Origin: Bacillota bacterium
Lineage (GTDB): Bacteria; Bacillota; Clostridia; Christensenellales; CAG-138
Direction of reading: 5' to 3'
Length of the DNA: 9,013 bases
Assembly (NCBI GenBank): GCA_023453725.1
Contig: JAEXTB010000211.1
Span: forward strand, 1 to 9,013
Made by a program: the position numbers and the translations under genes. Shown piece after piece: positions 1 through 5,531 of this stretch. Each line of letters opens with the position of its first letter. Position 1 is the first letter of the stretch. Below the pieces are notes generated by a model, which was not told the DNA's origin, did not search any database, and saw only the letters and a list, made by a program, of their open reading frames with translations.

Positions 1-27
1 AAAACGCCCCGCATGCGGGGCGTTTTT
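1..27 (-). terminator. Intrinsic terminator downstream of MCP1
   Basis: Bases 1-26 are a perfect palindrome: an A4 tract, a GC-rich stem (CGCCCC/GGGGCG) around GCATGC, then a T run. Read on the minus strand it lies 7 bp beyond the MCP1 stop at 34-36 and ends in a U tract, so it is a standard rho-independent terminator. Because it is symmetrical with A and T tracts on both sides, it could also stop plus-strand transcription coming from left of the window. Confidence 0.9.
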
Positions 28-33
28 GATGCG

Positions 34-2517
34 TCAATACTTCCCAAACTCGTCGTCGAGTATCAGCGTGGGAACAGGTTCTTGGGCGGAGCTTTTGTTT
101 TCCGCGGCAGCTACAGCCGGCTGAGTTGGCGCTTCTTCCTCCGCTGCGTCCTCCATGCCTTTGCGCCTTACCTGTGCGACCATATTCTTCAGCATGTCGG
201 CCTGCCCGGAAAGCTCCTGCGTGGTGGCGGCGCTCTCTTCCGCCGTGGCGGAGTTATTCTGCACCACATCGGAAAGCTGGTCAATACCGCGGTTGATCTG
301 CATAATGCCTGTCGCCTGTTCATTTGAGGCGATGGCGATCTGCCCCACCAGCTCCACTGTCTTGTCTACGCCATCTACGATAGCTGAAAGCGACCGGGCG
401 GTGTTGTTTGCAAATTTCGTGCCCGCTTCGGCCTTTTTAATGGAACGCTCGATAAGCGCTGTTGTTTCTTTTGCCGCCTGTGCGCTGCGGGAGGCAAGGT
501 TTCGCACTTCCTCTGCCACCACGGCAAACCCGCGCCCGTGCTGCCCCGCGCGCGCGGCTTCGACAGCGGCATTGAGCGCAAGAATGTTGGTCTGGAACGC
601 GATATCGTCAATTACTTTGATGATCTTGCGAATATTCTCGGAGGAGTCGTTGATCTCTTCCATGGCGCGCTGCATTTCCTGCATGCGGGAAGAGCCTGTT
701 GCCGCCTCTTCCTTGACTGCAACGGAAAGCTCGTTTGCGTGGCTGGCGCTCTTTGCGTTTTCCTTGGTCTGCGCGGCAAGCTCGGTAATGGTTGCGGTCA
801 GTTCTTCGATTGCGCTTGCCTGCTCCGTCGCGCCTTGGGAAATCGCCTGGCTGCCGTCTGCCACTTGGCGCGTGCCGGAGGCCACCTGATCGGCGGCGGA
901 GCTGATGCCCTCAAACGTGTCATTGAGCGTATCCACAATTGTATTGACGGACTCCTTGAGCTCGTCAAAATCGCCTTTGAATTCCGAGGAAATGGCCTGC
1001 GTCAGGTCGCCCTCGGATGCGGCGCTCAATACGCGCCGCGTTTCTGAAATATAGCGGTTGAGCGCGTCCATCGTGCCATTGAGCGTATCGCGCACCACGG
1101 CAAACTCGCCCCGGTATTCCGTTTCAATGCGCGCGTCGAGGTTGCCCTGCTCCATTTGCTGCAGCATATCAACAACCTGCACAATCGGCTCCACAATGGT
1201 GTCGAGCGTCCGGTTAATCCCTTCCACCAGGCGCTTGTATTCGCCATGGTGCTGTTCGGCGTCCGCGCGTTCCTCCAGCCTGCCTTCTACCGCAGCTTCG
1301 GTAAGCAGTATGGAATCGGCCACCAGCTGCTTGGACGTTGTGCGGATATCATCGACGGCGTGATAAAGATCTAGCAGTTCGTCATTGGAACGGATGGCGA
1401 CATCCGTATCCAGTATGCCGTTTTTCACATCGGTCGCAAGTGTAACGATCTGTCCAATGGGGCTGAGCGCTTTTCGCATCATCAGCATGAGTAGAAATAC
1501 GATCGCGCCAAGAACGCCAACCAACCCCAGGCTGACGGTTGTAAGCGTTGCATGCAGCTCATGCTCCGTTTCCGCTTTTTCTACAACAAACACGCTCCTG
1601 AGCGGCTCGTCAATGCCCGCTATGAAGAATGGAGCCGATACGGTATAGGCCTCGTTTCCGGTCAGTTCGCTTTTCCCTAAAGTGAAGCTGACCTCTTTGC
1701 TCAGCGTGGCGCTCGAAACCGCATCCGCGCCCTCTTCTATTTTTGTGCTTCCCGTAGTTCCTACCCGCGAAGCGTCCTTTGTATGGGCAATGTAGTACCC
1801 TTCATCCGTCTGGAGGAACTCATAGGCGGTGGTATATTCACCAACGTTGTAGGAAAGCGTATTGAGCGTATTCACCAGAATATTGCAGGCCGCAACACCA
1901 ACAAATTCCCCGCTGCTGTCCACAATGGGGTTGCTGATTGTCATGATCAGCGCTTCCTCGCCGGTTGCAAGCGTACTGACGTAGGGCTCGGTAATATGCG
2001 GCTTCAGGTTTGTTTTGCTGTACGCGTAGTAGTCCTGCAGCTTATATTTGTTATAATTATTGAGCGTATCCATGGTGTACTCTTCACCGGAGCGGTATGC
2101 GTGGAAGGAAAGGCCGCCCGGTGTGTTGTAAAAGTAACTGTTGGGTTCCCACGCCGTAAACACAGAATAAATCCGCTCGTCGTCGAGGGCGCTGTAGAGC
2201 ACCTCGCGGACGAACTGTATGATCTTTTCCTTGTCGCTCTGTGTGCTTGCATTCCCTTCAAGCTGCGCAAAGAATGTCGCCATGAATTTGGACTGGAACT
2301 GCATGGTTTCAAGATACTCGGCAGCGGTATCCGCATTGCCGGTAGCAAGGGCTGCGATATCCTTTTGGGTAAAGTCCGTCATGGAACTGATGAGCACAGT
2401 CCTTGCCACGAGAAGGAGCACAAGCATGACGGCGGCAAACATCAGGCTGACGGTGAGGGGAATGCGCACCGAGAGCTTTTTGAAAGTTTTTGCAGATAAT
2501 ACGCGCTTCTTTTTCAT
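34..2517 (-). CDS. Methyl-accepting chemotaxis protein, dCache sensor (MCP1)
   Basis: This is an 827-residue transmembrane chemoreceptor. It should sense an extracellular ligand and control the CheA kinase through CheW. A short basic N-terminus is followed by TM1 (about 19-44), an extracellular double-Cache domain (about 45-325; landmarks EPNSYF at 124 and TEPY at 176), TM2 (about 327-348) and a HAMP domain (about 346-400). Further HAMP-like segments lie at about 400-540, followed by the long cytoplasmic coiled coil. The hairpin tip with NILALNAAVEAARAG and GRGFAVVAEEVRNLA is at 644-675. Likely methylation helices flank it (around 565-590 and 757-772). A flexible Ala/Glu/Pro linker ends in EFGKY. 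The start is set by AAGGAG, 6 bp before ATG. The Arg and Trp of the canonical amino-acid-binding Cache motif are not evident, and the position usually Asp is Asn212, so no ligand is predicted. The family is certain; the ligand is unknown. Confidence 0.96.
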   Translation of the reverse strand: MKKKRVLSAKTFKKLSVRIPLTVSLMFAAVMLVLLLVARTVLISSMTDFTQKDIAALATGNADTAAEYLETMQFQSKFMATFFAQLEGNASTQSDKEKIIQFVREVLYSALDDERIYSVFTAWEPNSYFYNTPGGLSFHAYRSGEEYTMDTLNNYNKYKLQDYYAYSKTNLKPHITEPYVSTLATGEEALIMTISNPIVDSSGEFVGVAACNILVNTLNTLSYNVGEYTTAYEFLQTDEGYYIAHTKDASRVGTTGSTKIEEGADAVSSATLSKEVSFTLGKSELTGNEAYTVSAPFFIAGIDEPLRSVFVVEKAETEHELHATLTTVSLGLVGVLGAIVFLLMLMMRKALSPIGQIVTLATDVKNGILDTDVAIRSNDELLDLYHAVDDIRTTSKQLVADSILLTEAAVEGRLEERADAEQHHGEYKRLVEGINRTLDTIVEPIVQVVDMLQQMEQGNLDARIETEYRGEFAVVRDTLNGTMDALNRYISETRRVLSAASEGDLTQAISSEFKGDFDELKESVNTIVDTLNDTFEGISSAADQVASGTRQVADGSQAISQGATEQASAIEELTATITELAAQTKENAKSASHANELSVAVKEEAATGSSRMQEMQRAMEEINDSSENIRKIIKVIDDIAFQTNILALNAAVEAARAGQHGRGFAVVAEEVRNLASRSAQAAKETTALIERSIKKAEAGTKFANNTARSLSAIVDGVDKTVELVGQIAIASNEQATGIMQINRGIDQLSDVVQNNSATAEESAATTQELSGQADMLKNMVAQVRRKGMEDAAEEEAPTQPAVAAAENKSSAQEPVPTLILDDEFGKY
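172..2211 (-). repeat. Diverged direct repeat, copy 1 (receptor paralogy)
   Basis: Codons 103-782 of MCP1 align with codons 118-797 of MCP2 at a constant offset of 5516 bp, and no indel is apparent at any landmark I checked. Residues 631-686 are identical to residues 646-701 of MCP2, and DNA runs such as 518-546 match exactly (29 bp, against 6034-6062). The sensor part is much less alike than the signalling part. This is gene paralogy in direct orientation, not a mobile repeat. Confidence 0.85.
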
Positions 2518-2620
2518 AATAGCTCCTTAGAAAATATTTCCCACGCCGGGCACGCGCAAAGGCATTATGGTTTCACAAATGCGTGGCGGCGTTGCGTAAC
2601 GTGGCACTCCACTCGGGCTG

Positions 2621-2649
2621 ATTGCATGGCGTGACAAATGTCAGGCAAT
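2621..2649 (-). promoter_or_regulatory. Possible 5' leader stem-loop of MCP1 mRNA
   Basis: On the minus strand, a few bases after the predicted start of transcription, ATTGC and GCAAT (2645-2649 and 2621-2625) enclose an inner inverted repeat, TGACA/TGTCA (2632-2636 and 2639-2643). Read as RNA this gives an outer 5-bp stem, an asymmetric internal loop and an inner stem with a tight AUUU loop. It could stabilise the 5' end or bind a protein. It depends on the promoter assignment. Confidence 0.35.
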
Positions 2650-2660
2650 GCATGCGTATA

Positions 2661-2688
2661 ATATCGTGATATTTTTACGGAAGTTAAG
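2661..2688 (-). promoter_or_regulatory. Sigma-28/SigD-like promoter of MCP1
   Basis: On the minus strand CTTAA (2684-2688) is followed by exactly 15 bp and CACGATAT (2661-2668). The known FliA/SigD motility-sigma consensus is TAAA, about 15 bp, then GCCGATAA or GCCGATAT. The -10 half is a good match and the -35 half is imperfect (TTAA for TAAA). MCP2 has the same arrangement with a better -35, which is the main support. The predicted start is near 2654, giving a leader of about 137 nt. Confidence 0.55.
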
Positions 2689-2720
2689 ATAAAATTTGCA
2701 TAAAAACACTCTTGAAATTG

Positions 2721-2735
2721 AAGCAGTGTCTGCTT
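2721..2735. promoter_or_regulatory. Inverted repeat AAGCAG-TGT-CTGCTT, candidate operator
   Basis: Perfect 6-bp arms surround a 3-bp centre. The repeat overlaps the -35 and spacer of the weak plus-strand promoter candidate upstream of the AraC-type gene, so autoregulation is possible. AraC-family proteins more often bind direct repeats, and one 15-bp palindrome can occur by chance, so this stays tentative. Confidence 0.25.
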
Positions 2736-2909
2736 TCTAGTAAAAGAACAGCCTGTTTATGCGGGAAAAAAGATATGCCCTGTTGCTTTACATATACAGC
2801 TTCGTATAGAATATGGCCAACCGGGGTAGAAAGCGCCTCAATTGCGCAAGCGCGGTCAAGAAGTTGTAGCACATAATGTTTTAAAATCAGCGTAAAGGGG
2901 GAGAGAAGC

Positions 2910-3809
2910 ATGGAACTGCCGGAAGCGGTGCGGGCGGTGCGGCGCATGCAGGCGTATATAGAAGCGCATCTGTTTGAACCCGTTACGCTATATCAGCTTG
3001 CAAACGAGGCGGGGTATTCGCCCTACCACAGCGCGCGCCTGTTTCAGGCGCACACCGGGAAAGCGCCCTTTCAATACCTGCGTGCACGGCGGTTATCCCG
3101 CGCGGCGCTGTATTTAAGGGATCATGAGGCGCGGGTCATCGATGTTGCGCTCGACTTTGTGTTCGACTCGCACGAAGGATTTACCCGCGCGTTTACCCGC
3201 GCGTTTGGGGTGCCGCCCAAGCAGTACAGCCTCCAGACGCCGCCCATTCCGCTGTTCCTGCCTTACCCGGCTTCGGAGTACCCCCTCATGAAAGAAAAGG
3301 GAGTGAAGAGAATGGAAGAAAACAAAGACCGCACCATATTCGTACAGGTCATTGAACGCCCGCAAAGAAAGGCGCTCATCCGCCGCGGCAAGGAAGCGGA
3401 AGAGTATTTTGCGTACTGCGAGGAAGTCGGCTGCGATGTGTGGGCAATCCTTGTAAGCGTCAAGGAAGCGCTCTATGAGCCTGTCGGTATGTGGATGCCG
3501 CCCGCCATGATTAAGCCGGGGACCTCCCGCTATGTACAGGGGGTAGAGGTGCCGGTGGATTACGCGAATGCCGTGCCGGAGGGATTTGAGCTGATTGATT
3601 TGCCGCCCTGCAAACTGATGGTGTTTCAGGGCCCGCCGTTTCAGGACGAAGTGTTCATGGACGCAATCAGCCATGTCATAGGCGCGATGGACCGCTACGA
3701 CCCCAAGTTGTACGGCTTCACCTGGGCGGATGAGGACGGCCCCCGCATTCAATTGGAGCCACAGGGGTACCGTGGGTATATCGAGGCCCGTCCCGTAAGG
3801 AGCTTATAA
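2910..3809 (+). CDS. AraC-family regulator with GyrI-like effector domain
   Basis: This is a 299-residue one-component transcription regulator. The DNA-binding domain is N-terminal, with two helix-turn-helix units: about 25-47 (VTLYQLANEAGYSPYH) and about 76-99 (ending FTRAFTRAFGVPPKQY, the typical AraC signature). A Pro-rich linker (about 108-138) leads to a GyrI/Rob-like small-molecule-binding domain (about 142-295, containing YIEARPV near the end). This is the architecture of Rob and many clostridial regulators that sense amphipathic compounds or drugs, but no ligand can be assigned here. The start is supported by AAAGGGGGAG, 6 bp before ATG. The gene is divergent from MCP1 and convergent with gapN, sharing a terminator with the latter. 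No efflux pump or other typical target lies beside it, so its regulon is unknown. An internal ATG at codon 127 lies before the effector domain, but it is not needed to explain the gene. Confidence 0.93.
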   Translation: MELPEAVRAVRRMQAYIEAHLFEPVTLYQLANEAGYSPYHSARLFQAHTGKAPFQYLRARRLSRAALYLRDHEARVIDVALDFVFDSHEGFTRAFTRAFGVPPKQYSLQTPPIPLFLPYPASEYPLMKEKGVKRMEENKDRTIFVQVIERPQRKALIRRGKEAEEYFAYCEEVGCDVWAILVSVKEALYEPVGMWMPPAMIKPGTSRYVQGVEVPVDYANAVPEGFELIDLPPCKLMVFQGPPFQDEVFMDAISHVIGAMDRYDPKLYGFTWADEDGPRIQLEPQGYRGYIEARPVRSL

Positions 3810-3814
3810 TGAAG

Positions 3815-3840
3815 AAAAGGCCCGCGAAAGCGGGCCTTTT
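3815..3840. terminator. Bidirectional terminator between regulator and gapN
   Basis: AAAAGGCCCGC, loop GAAA, then GCGGGCCTTTT is a perfect 11-bp stem closed by a GNRA-type tetraloop, with A and T tracts on opposite sides. It starts 5 bp after the regulator stop and lies 25 bp beyond the gapN stop, so it can end both convergent transcripts. Confidence 0.93.
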
Positions 3841-3865
3841 GCTGTAAAGCGAATACGAAAAACGG

Positions 3866-5326
3866 TTACTTTGCTTCAAGATTCACCACAACCGCTTTCG
3901 GGCGAGTCATGGCTTCAATGGAGTAGCGCACCCCCTGGGTACCCATGCCGGATGCCTTGACCCCAAGGAAGGGGAAATGGTCCGGCCCGCGTTCGGTCTT
4001 GTTGTTGATCTGCACGGTGCCCACCTCCAGACGGTTGGCGATAGAGAACGCAAGGTTGATGTCGTGCGTGAATACGGACGATTGCAGCCCGTATTCGGAA
4101 CCGTTGGCAATCTGTATGGCCTCCTCTACGCTGTGTACGCGTAATATCGGGAGTACAGGGCCAAACGGCTCCTCCCACGCAAGGCGCATATCGGTAGTGA
4201 CATAATCCACAAGCGTGGGATAATGGATGTTTCCTTCCCGCCGGTTGCCGCAAAGTACCTTTGCGCCTTTTGCGATGGCGTCGTCAATGAGCTCCTGCAC
4301 ATAATCGGCCGCCTTCGCATTGATCAACGGCCCAATGACGGCGTCGTTTCTCGGGTCTCCCACGGTGAGCTTTTGAATACGTTCGAGCAGCAGCGGCGCA
4401 AGGCGGTCTGCGACGTCAAACGGTGTTAGTATGCGTTTGACCGCCGTGCAGCGCTGCCCGGAATAGGAATATGCGCCCGAAACAATATTTTCCGCCGCAA
4501 ACGCAAGATCCGCATCGTCCAGCACAATTGCAGCGTCCTTGCCGCCCAGTTCCAGCATCAGCGGCACCATGCCCGCAACTTGGGCGATATGCCGCCCGAC
4601 TTCCGTGCTGCCCGTAAAATTGACAAACTGAATGCCCGGGTGCGCAACAACGTAATCCCCGATCTCGCTGCCGCGTCCTGTCACGGTGCTCAGAACGCCC
4701 TCGGGCAGCCCCGCTTCCTGAAAGACGCGCGCGAGATAGAGCGCGCTGATCGCGCCCTGTGTGGGCGGCTTTAAGACCACGGCGTTGCCGCCGATGAGCG
4801 CCGGGGCAATTTTTGAGACGGAGAGGTTTACGGGATAATTGAACGGGGAGATGGCAAGTATGGTGCCCAGCGGAACGCGCTGCACATAGGACACTTTGTT
4901 TTTTGATCCGCCCGGGAAATTACCGCCGCCGATCGCCTCGCCCTGAAGGCTTTTCCCCACATCGGCCGTATACCGCAGAAAATCCGCCGTACGCACCACC
5001 TCGGCGACGGAGGATTTTTTATCCTTTGCAATTTCCATGGTCAGCACATCGGCAATTGTTTCCGCGTGCTTATCCAGCAGGTCTGCCGCGCGGTAGAATA
5101 CATCCGCCCGTTTATAAACCGGCGTATCCGCCCAGCCCGCCAATCCCTTCTTGGTCGCCTGTATGGCCGCGTCCGCCTCCTGCTGCGTCATGGAGGGAAT
5201 GGTGCCTAAAAACGACCCATCCACAGGAGAATGAATGGAAATGGTCTCGTTGGTGGAAGAAGACAGCCATTCGCCGTTTACTAGGTTTTTATATGCTTTC
5301 TCATTGGTGCAGATTGCTTCAAACAT
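3866..5326 (-). CDS. gapN: NADP-dependent non-phosphorylating glyceraldehyde-3-phosphate dehydrogenase
   Basis: This cytoplasmic ALDH-superfamily enzyme should oxidise glyceraldehyde-3-phosphate directly to 3-phosphoglycerate. It yields NADPH and bypasses the ATP-forming GAPDH/PGK steps. With the chosen start it has 486 residues; streptococcal GapN has about 475. Catalytic residues are all present at the S. mutans number plus 9: Cys293 in SGQRCTAVKR, Glu259 in LELGGKD, Asn163 in PFNYP and Lys186 in VVLKPP. Arg112 and Arg292 match the substrate-phosphate arginines Arg103 and Arg283. The C-terminal RGPDHFPFLG stretch is typical of GapN. I start at ATG 5326 because GGAAAGG lies about 9 bp upstream and the protein then begins where homologues do. 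An in-frame ATG at 5377 would overlap the TATAAT box and add 17 unlike residues. The gene is codirectional with MCP2 but separated by a terminator and promoter. A related aldehyde dehydrogenase is the only real alternative. Confidence 0.93.
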   Translation of the reverse strand: MFEAICTNEKAYKNLVNGEWLSSSTNETISIHSPVDGSFLGTIPSMTQQEADAAIQATKKGLAGWADTPVYKRADVFYRAADLLDKHAETIADVLTMEIAKDKKSSVAEVVRTADFLRYTADVGKSLQGEAIGGGNFPGGSKNKVSYVQRVPLGTILAISPFNYPVNLSVSKIAPALIGGNAVVLKPPTQGAISALYLARVFQEAGLPEGVLSTVTGRGSEIGDYVVAHPGIQFVNFTGSTEVGRHIAQVAGMVPLMLELGGKDAAIVLDDADLAFAAENIVSGAYSYSGQRCTAVKRILTPFDVADRLAPLLLERIQKLTVGDPRNDAVIGPLINAKAADYVQELIDDAIAKGAKVLCGNRREGNIHYPTLVDYVTTDMRLAWEEPFGPVLPILRVHSVEEAIQIANGSEYGLQSSVFTHDINLAFSIANRLEVGTVQINNKTERGPDHFPFLGVKASGMGTQGVRYSIEAMTRPKAVVVNLEAK

Positions 5327-5344
5327 GAATAATCGCCTTTCCGT

Positions 5345-5408
5345 TTCCCGAAAACTTTGGGAACAAGTCTTTTGCATTATATCTTACCCACGCTTTGGGT
5401 ATGCCCAA
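5345..5408 (-). promoter_or_regulatory. gapN promoter with TTGGG/CCCAA palindrome cluster
   Basis: On the minus strand a perfect TATAAT (5376-5381) lies 50 bp before the gapN ATG. The -35 position has no good TTGACA; at 17-bp spacing it reads GCATAC. Instead, two overlapping inverted repeats fill the -35 and spacer region: TACCCA-N5-TGGGTA at 5385-5401 and TTGGG-N4-CCCAA at 5395-5408. A third related element, TTCCC-N9-GGGAA, lies downstream at 5345-5363. The perfect -10 with a poor -35 and a palindrome on top suggests control by a DNA-binding protein. Which protein binds is unknown. Confidence 0.5.
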
Positions 5409-5470
5409 CATCAATCCCGGTAAAAACCCGCTTTTCGTCTAAGAAACCAATCAGAGCAAAGAACTGCAGG

Positions 5471-5503
5471 CAAAAAAAGCCCTGCGGAGCATTCCGCAGG
5501 GCT
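5471..5503 (-). terminator. Intrinsic terminator downstream of MCP2
   Basis: Read on the minus strand, a perfect 10-bp stem AGCCCTGCGG/CCGCAGGGCT with a 6-nt loop is followed by a run of T residues (plus-strand A tract 5472-5478). It lies 28 bp beyond the MCP2 stop and should keep MCP2 transcription out of gapN. Confidence 0.93.
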
Positions 5504-5531
5504 GAAATGGGGTCTTGCTGATCAATGGGCC

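Larger units (their letters stand above)
2518..2909. other. Divergent intergenic region between MCP1 and araC-type gene
   Basis: This 392-bp gap separates divergently transcribed genes. It contains the SigD-like promoter of MCP1 (2661-2688), a GC-rich MCP1 leader (2518-2654) with several inverted repeats, and a more AT-rich stretch (about 2655-2900) upstream of the regulator. A plus-strand TATAAT occurs at 2657-2662 without a good -35. A weak pair, TTGAAG (2718-2723), N17, TAAAAG (2741-2746), overlaps a perfect 6-bp inverted repeat. I found no convincing vegetative promoter for the regulator and no riboswitch, RNA gene or credible small ORF. Confidence 0.6.

Noticed and set aside
155..889. 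Long plus-strand ORF (244 codons) antisense to MCP1, with similar ones at 1783-2499 and 5800-6354
   Set aside because: These mirror GC-rich receptor codons. They are Ala/Ser/Cys-rich, lack ribosome sites, and recur at the matching place in the paralogue simply because the DNA is homologous.
2541..2600. Possible c-di-GMP (GEMM) riboswitch in the MCP1 leader, suggested by GCAAAGGC-like bases
   Set aside because: The conserved GEMM core segments are not present in order on either strand, and the GCAAAG-like bases are on the wrong strand for MCP1.
2657..2662. Plus-strand TATAAT as a promoter for the AraC-type gene
   Set aside because: There is no -35 at acceptable spacing and the leader would exceed 240 nt; it overlaps the minus-strand SigD-like -10.
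2684..2947. 87-codon minus-strand ORF between MCP1 and the AraC-type gene
   Set aside because: It has no ribosome site before its ATG, overlaps the regulator's start on the opposite strand, and has no recognisable domain.
3866..5326. gapN as a part of the chemotaxis cluster
   Set aside because: It has its own promoter and is isolated from MCP2 by a strong terminator; adjacency alone does not support a functional link.
5327..5377. N-terminal extension of gapN from the ATG at 5377
   Set aside because: That ATG overlaps the TATAAT box, has no good ribosome site, and adds residues absent from GapN proteins; 5326 has GGAAAGG at proper spacing.
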